Shown: piece after piece, positions 35,654 through 43,739 of the stretch
Position numbering within the stretch: position 1 is the stretch's first letter
How the letters are laid out: every line of letters starts with the position of its first letter
From: Calothrix sp. MO_167.B12
GTDB taxonomy: Bacteria; Cyanobacteriota; Cyanobacteriia; Cyanobacteriales; Nostocaceae
DNA length: 52,027 nt
Reading direction: 5' to 3'
Assembly (NCBI GenBank): GCA_030066045.1
Contig: JASJCJ010000010.1
Location: forward strand, 1-52,027
Program-made: the position numbers and the translations under genes
The notes under the pieces: model-generated
What the model was told of the DNA's origin: nothing
What the model saw: the letters and a program-made list of their open reading frames with translations, nothing else
Database searches by the model: none

Positions 35654-36713
35654 AAAATCAATTTACTTCTAACTAACACATCTCAAAATCCTTATAGAGT
35701 AGGGCTTTTAGCCAAACAATAACAATGTCAGTAAACCAAAAACATCACATTAATTTTGCCTGGTTAAAGGAGTGGGAGCATCTTGCTCCCTATTTCCAAG
35801 CAGGGAGTGAGACACTCCCACTACAATTGTTTTACCTTTGATAACTAATGTGGCGGAACACTACTGGTTTATCGCATTAGTTTTGTGAGTTTATCTGAAA
35901 TTTGTATACTAAACCCCATCCATCTTGAAAACTGGAGTTTTCCGGGTAGGGGCATGGCATCAGTAAGATTATTCAATATTCCCAGATATTGTCTTTGCCG
36001 TGCCCACCTCACTCATCGGATATTCTTGAATTAAGTAATAAGTAATAAGTAATAAGTAATAAGTTTGTTTTTGTGACCGGGATTCAAACCCCGTCCCAAA
36101 AACATTCTGCCTCAAAAGACAGGGCCCCAGACCCCAATATTTCGTTAAACAATTCGTAATTCGTAATTCGTAATTCGTAATTACGTTTTGTAATGGGGAT
36201 TTAAACCCTAACACAAAACAAACAACCCGTAGGGGATGGGGTTTTAAACCCCTAGGAGTATAGATAAACAAAAACTATGGGTTTCAAGGTAGATACGGTT
36301 TAAATATATTAAGGTTTTGAACGATATATAGCAGTCTTAGATGATTCGTGAAAAATATTTAAGAGGAAATAAACCACTCCAGACGCAGAGAACACAGAGT
36401 CAGAGAAGAAGAGAGTGTATTTTGATTTTCACAAATGATTTAGGATTGCTATATAACCTCATCATAATTAATGCGATAAACCACTACTCCTTCATTTCAT
36501 TAATGTTGAAGGGCAGCTGTAGTGCGGGCATCTTGCCCGCTTCTTTACAGCAGGGAGCGAGACGCTTTTTGTCAGCAGGGAGCAAGCCGCTTTTTGTCAG
36601 CAGGGAGCAAGCCGCTTTTTGTCAGCAGGGAGCAAGCCGCTTTTTGTCAGCAGGGAGCGAGACGCTCCCACTACAATTATTTACCTATCAGAACTTATGG
36701 GACAAAGCACTAC
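35654..36713. repeat. Nested MITE-like repeats between the AraC gene and the first SRPBCC gene
   Basis: No gene was recognised. From left: a GTGGGAGC hairpin unit about 35740-35863 ending CTAATGTGGCGGAACAC. Next, a long element about 35870-36490 has the inverted ends TACTGGTTTATCGCATTAG and AATGCGATAAACCACTA. It contains GTAATAA (36031-36063) and AATTCGT (36149-36182) tandem repeats and text of the type GGGGTTTTAAACCCC. A third unit runs about 36491-36713 and ends in ATGGGACAAAGCACTAC, abutting the stop of the SRPBCC gene. Open frames here (36341-36804) translate only repeats. Confidence 0.65.
36548..36670. repeat. Tandem 25-bp repeat, about 4.9 copies
   Basis: The units start CAGCAGGGAGC and end GCTTTTTGT, with inner variants AAGCC and GAGAC. 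They start at 36548, 36573, 36598, 36623 and 36648 (last incomplete). Expansion occurred inside the hairpin arm of a MITE-like unit (CAGGGAGCGAGACGCTCCCA in sibling copies). Confidence 0.9.
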
Positions 36714-37592
36714 CTATTTTTTGGAAGTCCCTAATAAGCTGACGGCACTTTGCAAAGCAGTAATCCAGAACGAACTGAAGCGCTTGCGCTGTTGCAGTTG
36801 GTAATCTCTGTGCGGACTGATAGCTTCCCAGCCGAAGTGCTGAATGGTTAACATCGCGCACTTGCTGCGGGGAGATAGTTCTAGCTGGCAGTTTGTTGGG
36901 TGCAGCCAGTCACTATGAGTTAGTTGAAACTGCACGCGGTTTGGAGGGTTCCAGATAACATTGAGGATTTGCAGCAGGGAAGGTTCCAATCCATCTTCAA
37001 GGGTGAGATGTGCTCCCGCTTCCAAAATAGAGCAACTTAGTGGTAACCACTGAGCCTGAGCTTGAGACGCGAAAATCTTATCCCATGCTACTTCAACCCG
37101 GCAAGGAAGCTCAATACTCCCATCAAATTCGCGACGCCAGTCGTATCGAGTAGGTATGTCAGTGGTAAGAAATCGCTCCAAGCGCTGGGTAAAGTCCAGC
37201 CAGCCTTGCCTCAGGAGGAGAGCTGATTCAGGCGATCGCTCAGGCTCATTGTCAATCACTGTTACCAAGCAGCCAATGTTTTGAGGAAGGATACGCCAGG
37301 TAATGGTGTCCAGTGGTCCTACGCCTAAAAAGCGCCAATTATACTCCAGGAGGTGCGGCGGTTCGCTCCGAGTTACCTCAAGCATGAAAAAATCTCCGTC
37401 ACCAAATTCCAGACGCACTGTTTCACCAGGGAAAAGCGTGGATGTCAGAGTGCCAAACCAACGACCAACGATGTTTGGTTCAGTTAGTGCCTGCCAGACC
37501 TCTATTGCTGAGGCACTCGTAGCAAAGTTCACCACTACCGTACTGGAGGTGGTACTTGCCTCTAGAATCGCTTTGTTAGATGTTGATAACAC
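36714..37592 (-). CDS. Tandem SRPBCC/AHSA1-domain protein 1, candidate enediyne self-resistance
   Basis: This 292-residue protein has two SRPBCC (START/AHSA1-like) domains. The first spans about 18-145, with the typical VWQALTEPNIVGRWFG helix-turn (32-47) and LEFGDGDFFMLEV strands. The second spans about 155-285, with IELPCRVEVAWDKIF and QWLPL. CalC and CalU16/CalU19, which protect calicheamicin producers by being cleaved in place of DNA, have this fold, so closeness to the enediyne cassette suggests resistance. A general AHSA1 protein is the alternative. The start is GTG with no clear ribosome site. The gene is transcribed toward the AraC gene. The TAG stop lies right at a MITE end. Confidence 0.75.
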   Translation of the reverse strand: MLSTSNKAILEASTTSSTVVVNFATSASAIEVWQALTEPNIVGRWFGTLTSTLFPGETVRLEFGDGDFFMLEVTRSEPPHLLEYNWRFLGVGPLDTITWRILPQNIGCLVTVIDNEPERSPESALLLRQGWLDFTQRLERFLTTDIPTRYDWRREFDGSIELPCRVEVAWDKIFASQAQAQWLPLSCSILEAGAHLTLEDGLEPSLLQILNVIWNPPNRVQFQLTHSDWLHPTNCQLELSPRSKCAMLTIQHFGWEAISPHRDYQLQQRKRFSSFWITALQSAVSLLGTSKK

Positions 37593-37623
37593 GATGGAAA
37601 TGTCTTATGTAAGTTAATTATGC

Positions 37624-37962
37624 CCATCTAGTTTGAAAATCGTTAAGAAGCGCGGAGGTTGTAGGGGCGCATTGCGTGCTAACCTGAGGAGTTAGTCACA
37701 AAGTATTTTCATGTTTGATGATGGAATTTTCTCGTGAAGGGCTAGCTAGAAAATAGGGAGTGAAGGAGGGAAGGAGTGTAGACACGAAGTGGCTTCTCGT
37801 AGAGTAGGAGTAGGGGCGGGGTTTCCCCGCCCAGAGTGAGGGAATTATTTTCATGCTTGGTTGTGTACCAAAGTTCATGGGGGGCTAGCTTGAAAATAGG
37901 GTGTGGGGAAAAGAACTCTCTTTCATGCTTGGTGGTGAAAAATTTTTTCATCGGGACTACTT
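37624..37962. repeat. Modular repeat array B
   Basis: A right half of R lies at 37624-37640, full R units at 37705-37754 and 37847-37897, and a left half from 37921. The spacers are the GGGGCGCATTGCGTGC module, then GAGTGAAGGAGGGAAGGAG plus the hairpin GGGCGGGGTTTCCCCGCCC. The order and modules correspond to arrays A and C. It occupies the gap between the two SRPBCC genes. Confidence 0.8.
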
Positions 37963-37990
37963 AAACGCCTGGTAATCTGGTTCCAAATCT

Positions 37991-39025
37991 TTACCAGTTG
38001 TGGGGTCCCGTTGGCACTGCAGGTGGTTGAAACATTTGACTGGCACGTCGCACAGCATCTGCCCAAAATCGGGTTAGTATTTTACGCTCCTCCAACTGCA
38101 ATCCTGGAGGTAAGTTTTCCCAGTTATAGTGAACCACCTGAAGGAGACTGCGTCCCCAACCGGCTGGTTCTAGCCACAACCTTCCTCCCACCGCATTATT
38201 CCAAACTGGTCTGCTCAGTGAGAAAGTTATATATGGTAGGAAAGAAGGGGGAGATTGCCCTGGCTGAACGACCTCATGCACGGTCATTTCTACAGTTCCA
38301 CTAGCATCTCCCATGAGGATGGGCAAGGATTGCTCTGGTGCAATGTTGCCCTGCATCGCTAGTAGCCAGTACTTGAGGCTAGGAGAGCTGACGAGTCGAT
38401 CCCAAGCTTCATATACGGAAGCTGGGAGTTCTATCTGTGCATAGGGACCCATGCGCCGCCAGGGCCAGCGCCACTCGATTCCTGTTCTTAAATAAGCAGC
38501 TAGTTGCTCCAAAATACCAGGCCAGCCCCCTCCGTTCCAAGTTTGCCAGTCCCAGGGGGGATTGAACGCCTCCTCCGTAACTGTAACGCGAGTACTGCTT
38601 TCAATCGGCTCCAGATTCCATGTAACCAAGGTTGCTTGACCAATCCCTAGCCAGCGCCAGAGATACTGGAGTTGAGACGGCGAGTTTACAGTTGTTGGGC
38701 GGCACAGAAAAAATTCTCCATCCTCAAAGTCTAGGATACAATCGCGATCGATCTGCTCTAAGGAACCATGACAAACCGCAAGCCAAAGCTTGAGGGCATC
38801 TGGGTCTGTCAACCCTTGCCAGATTTTATCTGGTGTAGAAGGAATATCAATGCTAGTTACAAGCCGTTCCCAGCGATCGCGGGTAATCGTTCGGGAGCTA
38901 GATCCATGAAGGCGCGGAATATTTTCTTCTGCCTGTTCCAAACTAGGGAAGTAAGGCCAGTCTGACATCGACTTTCCGTTTACCTGGTCGGATATATCAG
39001 TTGAGTTGATTGTAGTCTCAGACAT
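37991..39025 (-). CDS. Tandem SRPBCC/AHSA1-domain protein 2, candidate enediyne self-resistance
   Basis: This 344-residue protein has an N-terminal extension of about 50 residues and two SRPBCC domains. The first spans about 55-180, with IWQGLTDPDALKLWLA at 68-83 and DFEDGEFFLCRPT. The second spans about 192-330, with IELPASVYEAWDRLVSSP and LKYWLLAMQGN. It is a diverged paralogue of the neighbouring 292-residue protein and is transcribed in the same direction; the pair is separated by repeat array B. A strong GAGGAAG ribosome site lies seven bases before ATG. By the CalC analogy it may be sacrificed by, or bind, the enediyne. Binding of another hydrophobic ligand is equally allowed by the fold. 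Confidence 0.78.
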   Translation of the reverse strand: MSETTINSTDISDQVNGKSMSDWPYFPSLEQAEENIPRLHGSSSRTITRDRWERLVTSIDIPSTPDKIWQGLTDPDALKLWLAVCHGSLEQIDRDCILDFEDGEFFLCRPTTVNSPSQLQYLWRWLGIGQATLVTWNLEPIESSTRVTVTEEAFNPPWDWQTWNGGGWPGILEQLAAYLRTGIEWRWPWRRMGPYAQIELPASVYEAWDRLVSSPSLKYWLLAMQGNIAPEQSLPILMGDASGTVEMTVHEVVQPGQSPPSFLPYITFSLSRPVWNNAVGGRLWLEPAGWGRSLLQVVHYNWENLPPGLQLEERKILTRFWADAVRRASQMFQPPAVPTGPHNW

Positions 39026-39193
39026 TGAACTTCCTCTTCAATTATTTGTGCTTACTTCCTGGATGGGAATATCTGAGGCAAAAACTTGAGAGTGTTACGT
39101 CGAATTTAGATGATTAGGGGGATACAGTTAAGAGCATGATACCAAAAACTTAAATTTCACCCAAAGCCGCAAAAACTCGATCGCAACTAATTA
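39026..39193. other. Leader region of SRPBCC gene 2
   Basis: AT-rich, divergent from the MITE side; it presumably holds the promoter for the minus-strand gene. No clear promoter boxes were identified. Confidence 0.3.
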
Positions 39194-39404
39194 GGGCTTG
39201 CTGAAAAAGTCTTTTGGCAAGGGTAGGCAACAGGCAACAGGCAACAGGCAACAGTTTCATCCCTATTTTTTCTATTCTTTTTACCATCAAAAATTATCAA
39301 TGCAAGGTTTTTAAGCCTCATACCCCTATTTTCTTGCACTTTTGACTTCTATAAGACCCTCAAACCACTACAATATAAGAGTTTTACATTTATTCAGCAG
39401 ACCC
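39194..39404. mobile_element. 211-bp MITE with 6-bp target duplication
   Basis: The ends GGGCTTGCTGAAAAAG and the inverse GGGTCTGCTGAATAAATG are inverted repeats. The 6-bp direct repeat TAATTA flanks it at 39188-39193 and 39405-39410. It carries a GCAACAG tandem run (39227-39253). The end sequence and short duplication recall IS1634-like ends, but I cannot confirm the family. It has no coding capacity. Confidence 0.75.
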
Positions 39405-39410
39405 TAATTA

Positions 39411-39725
39411 AAGGAACTTGATATCAATATCCTCGCCAAAAAAAAGAACTAGTCTAGCTTTTGCCGGAATAGCACAAGGCAAGTGTATGCTTGGACAGTC
39501 AAAATTCCTTCCACAAAAACCATATAGCGCTACGCGCAAGTCAAAAGTCAAAAGTTGACTGTTCATGGGTTTGCTGCATTCAAGAATGTCCTAACCTAAT
39601 TGCGTAGTGCTATACAAGATTTGATTGACGCACTTTTTCTGCCATCAGGCAAAAACAAGCTTGTATGATCTAGGTTTTTTCTATACTAATCCTCGTAAAT
39701 TGGCGAAGATATTGGAGCTTAAAGG
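39411..39725. other. Intergenic region without a recognised gene
   Basis: It contains an AGTCAAA tandem (39538-39557) and a TATAGCGCTACGCGCAAG string. The AT-rich 39660-39700 part could terminate the minus-strand gene, but no clean hairpin plus T-run is visible. Confidence 0.4.
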
Positions 39726-40391
39726 TCATTTTCTAGAAGAAATACTCTCAATTTTGGCTTGAGTAATGTAGTTGCCCATAGCAAACTTTAAGCCAGTCAA
39801 GTAAGCTGCTGGTTTTTCTTCTGGATTGGCGCGATCATATAAAGGCAATATTTGGTATATTTGTCCTTTTCCAGGGTTTCCTGCTGGGGGAATCATTTGA
39901 ACATGGTCAATGGTTAGTTCAATTGGCTCTTTGTTGAAAAGTGTCATCCCCATTTGCGGTAGGTTAAACATTGCTGCTACAGCCATCCGGCAGGCTTTCT
40001 CGGGTTGGGAGCAATTCATATCTGTCCAAGGAGTCCGTAACATACCCGTTGACAGAATATCCGGATTGAGGGTGACGATAATGGAGCCAATCCCTGGTGC
40101 TTCGCCCCGCATACACATTTCAATCAGGTTGGTATAGACTTCTGAATCGACCCAATTCTCTGTGGAAGGTTGGGAACGGGCAACCCTTACATAGCCCTTG
40201 AAATCAACGGTGAATTCACCTTTTCCGGGCACCATGAATGTGTCTGTGGAAGTAATGCCTAAATTATCGATCCCAGGAGAGGGGGGAGTGTATGGTTTGA
40301 CCACCTGTGGAGCATACAGATTTGGTATATCACGCAAATCGACACGTGGTCCCCATGTGATTTGGCCACCGTTTTTGACTGCGGTTGTCAT
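39726..40391 (-). CDS. Unrecognised 221-residue protein
   Basis: I do not recognise this family. It is soluble, with no signal peptide or membrane segment. Notable parts are GQITWGPRVDLRDIPNLYAP near the N-terminus, TDTFMVPGKGEFTVDFKGYV, IGSIIVTLNPDILSTG and IELTIDHVQMIPPAGNPG. It is beta-rich by eye, with two cysteines near the middle (MNCSQPEKAC). AGAAAGAG precedes the ATG. It lies between the SRPBCC genes and an ordinary housekeeping-type gene, same strand as the SRPBCC pair but 700 bp away, so membership of the enediyne locus is undecided. Confidence 0.6.
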   Translation of the reverse strand: MTTAVKNGGQITWGPRVDLRDIPNLYAPQVVKPYTPPSPGIDNLGITSTDTFMVPGKGEFTVDFKGYVRVARSQPSTENWVDSEVYTNLIEMCMRGEAPGIGSIIVTLNPDILSTGMLRTPWTDMNCSQPEKACRMAVAAMFNLPQMGMTLFNKEPIELTIDHVQMIPPAGNPGKGQIYQILPLYDRANPEEKPAAYLTGLKFAMGNYITQAKIESISSRK

Positions 40392-40810
40392 GACTCTTTC
40401 TCTTTTTTATTGGGATTTTGAAATTGTTCTCTTACTAATAATGATATTGGAAATCTAGTCTCAGGTTTTCTCCTAATTTGCTCAATTACGCAATAAACAG
40501 AAATATATACCCAATGACCAATTAATTCATAATTAATGGTGCAAGCCCCTAAATTTAGTTATGGATCACGGATTTTTGGATTACACGGATAGTGGAATCT
40601 GTGTAATCTATGATCGGATTAATTTTAAACTTTGCTTGGTTCAAGAAAGAGGATTCATCCGTGGGCACTAAGGGAAATCCAGGAAATAAATTATCCCACA
40701 AGAGGGGTTGACAGTTGACAGTGAAGTTTACACGTTTTGTTACCTGATAACTATGGGATGTTTTTTAATCTGCAAGTCCCTAATGCGCGAATTATCAATT
40801 ATTTTGACTA
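40392..40810. other. Intergenic region without a recognised gene
   Basis: AT-rich. It has an imperfect dyad built on GGATTACACGGAT and ATCTGTGTAATC (40576-40610). Nothing else was found. Confidence 0.45.
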
Positions 40811-41674
40811 TTAACGTAAAATCTTGCCAATCATACTATTTGCCTGGGATTCATAACTACCGCCAAATAGGTTAAAATGATTGACAATGTGGTACAGATT
40901 GTAGAGAGTTTTCCGACGTTCATATCCAGAATCTAAGGGAAATACCTCGTTATATCCCTGATAAAATCCCCTAGGAAAACCACCAAAAAGTTCTGTCATG
41001 GCAATATCAACCTCACGATCGCCAAAATAAGTCGCAGGGTCAAAAATCACTGGCTCTCCTTCTACTGTACAACCAGCATTACCACCCCACAAGTCCCCAT
41101 GTACTAAGGATGGTTGCGGCTCGTGTCCAGCTAGTAATTCGGGAATGGCGGTTAATAATTCCTCTGCTTGGGGAAAACGTCCCCCTCTCCTTCTCCCTAA
41201 TTTAAATTGATAATCAAGGCGATGTTGGGTATAAAATTCACACCAATTCTCCGTCCAAATATTGATTTGGGGTGTGGAACCAATGGTATTATTCAGATCC
41301 CAACCAAAACCTTTTGAGCTAATGGTTTTGTGCATGGCTGCTAATTTCCGTCCCATTTCTATGGAGGATTGGCTTTTACTACCCCCCATTTCTAACCATG
41401 ACAAAACTATGTAGCAGGAATTACCCGCCGTACCTGTACAAATGGGTTGGGGGACGCGGATAGTCGCAGTATCAAACATTTGTTGCAAACCCAGGGCTTC
41501 CGCCTCAAACATGAAAATTTGAGATGCTTGGTTAAGTTTGACAAAGTAAGTTTGTTTGTCGTTAGATACAGCGTAACCTTGATTAATACATCCCCCACCC
41601 ACCGAACGCCGTTGTGAAGATTGGAATTTTTCCCCAGTTACCCGACTAATATGAGCATCAATATCTGTCCACAT
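40811..41674 (-). CDS. Fructosamine kinase family protein
   Basis: This 287-residue protein belongs to the aminoglycoside-phosphotransferase-like kinase fold. It shows VGGGCINQGY near the N-terminus, the catalytic HGDLWGGN (near 191-198) and the metal-binding DPATYFGDREVDIAMTELFGG, which are hallmarks of fructosamine-3-kinase relatives. These enzymes phosphorylate sugar adducts on protein amines and so start deglycation. The length matches bacterial members (about 285-290). It is divergent from the LOG-family gene, with only 111 bp between the starts. No convincing ribosome site was seen. Confidence 0.92.
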   Translation of the reverse strand: MWTDIDAHISRVTGEKFQSSQRRSVGGGCINQGYAVSNDKQTYFVKLNQASQIFMFEAEALGLQQMFDTATIRVPQPICTGTAGNSCYIVLSWLEMGGSKSQSSIEMGRKLAAMHKTISSKGFGWDLNNTIGSTPQINIWTENWCEFYTQHRLDYQFKLGRRRGGRFPQAEELLTAIPELLAGHEPQPSLVHGDLWGGNAGCTVEGEPVIFDPATYFGDREVDIAMTELFGGFPRGFYQGYNEVFPLDSGYERRKTLYNLYHIVNHFNLFGGSYESQANSMIGKILR

Positions 41675-41785
41675 GGTTAAATTTGATGTTTTACCTAGAA
41701 TTTATCCGCCATTAGGGTTTAAATCCCCATCCAATTGCCTGCTGAATTCTGCCTCCTGCCTGATATAATTGCAAAGAAAATATTT

Positions 41786-42532
41786 ATGAGCGATCGCAAT
41801 CCAGAAAATCCCAACTCTCCCCCACGGTCACAATCTAACACCATCAGCATCTACGACGCAGAATTATCTTTTCAAGTCATAGAAGATTCTATTCTCGGAC
41901 TGTGGAAAATTGTCAACAACCTAACCACCATCCGTCCTCCCCAATGCGATCGCTATCGGGTGACCATTTTTGGTTCTGCAAGGTTAAAACCAGAACACCC
42001 AGTATATGTAGGAGTACGTAACCTTGCCGCTGAGTTAACTGCTATGGGATGCGATATAATTACGGGTGGGGGACCGGGATTAATGCAGGCGGCTAATGAA
42101 GGCAGTGTAATTGCTGACCCTGCCGACCAAACAAAATCTATTGGTATTCGCGTCGATTTAGACTTTGAACAAAGTACAAATCCCTTCGTAGAACAGGTTT
42201 ATCAACATCAAACCTTCTTCACTAGGTTACATCACTTTGTCCTCCTTTCTAACGCCTTCGTCGTCGTTCCAGGGGGAATTGGTACAGCTTTAGAGGCCTT
42301 GATGATTTGGCAATTATTACAAGTACGTCAAATACACGAAAAACCCCTAATTATGGTAGGGCATATGTGGTCAGATTTCCTCAATTGGGCACAGGAATAT
42401 ATGGTAAACCCCACACCCCCTATGGCAAGCCCTAGTGACATGGAAATACCCCACTGCGTAGATACCTTTGAAGAAGCGATCGCATTATTGCAGGAATATC
42501 ATGGTAAATGGACTCAGCAATGTGAAATTTAA
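41786..42532 (+). CDS. LOG family protein (Rossmann-fold, TIGR00730 type)
   Basis: This 248-residue protein has the two LOG motifs, GGGPGLMQAANEG (near 95) and PGGIGTALEAL (near 163). Members include cytokinin-activating phosphoribohydrolases that cleave nucleoside monophosphates, though many bacterial ones are just annotated LOG or, formerly, lysine decarboxylase-like. ATG 41786 is used, with AAAGAAAA before it; an upstream in-frame start at 41735 would add 17 unlike residues. The stop is followed at once by GTTAGTT tandem repeats of array C. Confidence 0.9.
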   Translation: MSDRNPENPNSPPRSQSNTISIYDAELSFQVIEDSILGLWKIVNNLTTIRPPQCDRYRVTIFGSARLKPEHPVYVGVRNLAAELTAMGCDIITGGGPGLMQAANEGSVIADPADQTKSIGIRVDLDFEQSTNPFVEQVYQHQTFFTRLHHFVLLSNAFVVVPGGIGTALEALMIWQLLQVRQIHEKPLIMVGHMWSDFLNWAQEYMVNPTPPMASPSDMEIPHCVDTFEEAIALLQEYHGKWTQQCEI

Positions 42533-42800
42533 TGTTAGTTGTTAGTTGTTAGTTGTTAGTTGACAGCTTAGGTGTGGGAGCCGCACTCGAGATATTTTAA
42601 TGTTTGATTGTGTACAAACGTTTATGAGGGGCTAGCTTGAAAATGGTTGTTAGTTGTTAGTTGAACGTGAGGGACTAGCTTGAAAATAATTAGGAGGCGC
42701 GGAGTTTGTAGGGGCGCATTGCGTGCGCCCTTGAGGAGTTAGTCACAAAGCATTTTCATAGGCAGGTTGTGTACCAAGGTTCATGAGGGGCTAACTTGTC
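42533..42800. repeat. Modular repeat array C
   Basis: GTTAGTT heptamers and GTGGGAGCCGCACTCG (spacer type 1) are followed by a full R unit at 42594-42644, more heptamers and a right half-R at 42666-42687. Next come the GGGGCGCATTGCGTGCGCCC spacer (type 3) and an R unit from 42752 that loses its end near 42798. It shares spacers and R units with arrays A and B. Confidence 0.8.
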
Positions 42801-42918
42801 ATAAGCCCCTATATACTCATACTCCTGCCTAGCAAAAAACTAACATAGAGCGATCGCAAATAGTAATTAGTTGACAAATACAGAAAAATTTGAGATATTG
42901 TTATATAGCATGAAAAAT

Positions 42919-42990
42919 GCGGGTATAGCTCAGTGGTAGAGCGTCACCTTGCCAAGGTGAATGTCGCGCGTTCGAATCGCGTTACCCGCT
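42919..42990 (+). tRNA. tRNA-Gly (anticodon GCC)
   Basis: A 72-nt cloverleaf can be drawn by hand. The acceptor arm is GCGGGTA with TACCCGC and discriminator T. The D arm is in AGCTCAGTGGTAGAGC. The anticodon stem TCACC/GGTGA has the loop TTGCCAA giving GCC. The T arm has GTTCGAATC. CCA is not encoded. It stands alone, on the plus strand. Confidence 0.97.
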
Positions 42991-43369
42991 TTCTAATGAT
43001 AATCAAATTTCTCTTGGTAAAGAAAGCTTATTTTTATACCTAACTATATTCTTTGCCAATTATTTTTTAGCTTAACCTTGAATGGCTGAAACGACGTAAA
43101 CACGTTGATATATCCCAGAATCAAGCAACGGTGTAATGAGGGTTTCAGCTTATCCCAAACTCAGGTTAATTCTACATTCTAAATTCTTTTAACATCTAGG
43201 ACTTGGCAGTCATCGGCAGTGTGGGGAGATGACCAGATGATGAGATGATGAGTAGAAGAGAAAAAACTCTAACAAATGTATCCATCTAAACCTCCGGGGT
43301 ACTCCCGCCACACCGTAGGTTGGCGGCGAGGGGATAGGAGGGTAATTAATAAGGTTCGATGCCCTATTA
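42991..43369. repeat. Gap after tRNA-Gly with a long palindromic element
   Basis: Positions 43072-43169 have the inverted ends TTAACCTTGAATGGCTGAAAC and GTTTCAGC...TCAGGTTAA, about 98 bp, MITE-like but with no duplication I could define. The 43200-43260 segment has GATGAGATGATGAG tandem text. The string CGGGGTACTCCCGCC followed by ACACCGTAGGTTGG at 43294-43323 may already belong to the IS605-like relic that follows. Confidence 0.5.
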
Positions 43370-43739
43370 ATTACCAATCTTGATTTAATCTTTATGACCT
43401 GAAACATGAGTGTGTCATAAGTATTTAAGGTAAAATACAAGTATCTCGGAGTGGCAGTAATTTGCACCGGGAAACCGAACCTTGACAACTGATAGGGGGT
43501 TGCATCCAGAAACACAATTTCGCTGTTAGGTTGGTTGCGTAAAATCAGTTACCTTTGGTTGTACGCAAGATTTTGCTCGTACAAAACACGGTGAGGATGC
43601 ATCGTGTCTGCCTGTGGAGGATACTGGGTTGCCAGTTCTAAGAAGCAGGAAATTCTAACCGCGAGGTTGGATGCTCCCGCTACACTGCTTGCGGTTACGC
43701 GCTGACGCGCACGCTACGCGAGAGCGGTGAGAGTCGTCA
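43370..43739. mobile_element. Possible IS200/IS605-type relic without transposase
   Basis: An end-like hairpin, TTATGAC with GTCATAA (43392-43420), is followed by TATTTAAGGTAAAATACAAG, as in left ends of cyanobacterial IS200/IS605 elements. The other end has GGGTTGCCAGTTCTAAGAAG, GATGCTCCCGC and a GC-rich hairpin tail ending AGTCGTCAC at the phnE stop, which recalls the 3' structured RNA region of tnpB genes. No tnpA or tnpB frame is present. This is a resemblance from memory and remains tentative. Confidence 0.35.

Noticed and set aside
36341-36804. Overlapping plus-strand frames with repeats SAGSKPLFVSREQAAFCQQG
   Set aside because: They come from the 25-bp tandem and MITE arms and run into the antisense of the SRPBCC gene.
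43210-43515. Minus-strand 101-residue open frame
   Set aside because: It crosses the IS605-like end hairpin and has no ribosome site or family resemblance.
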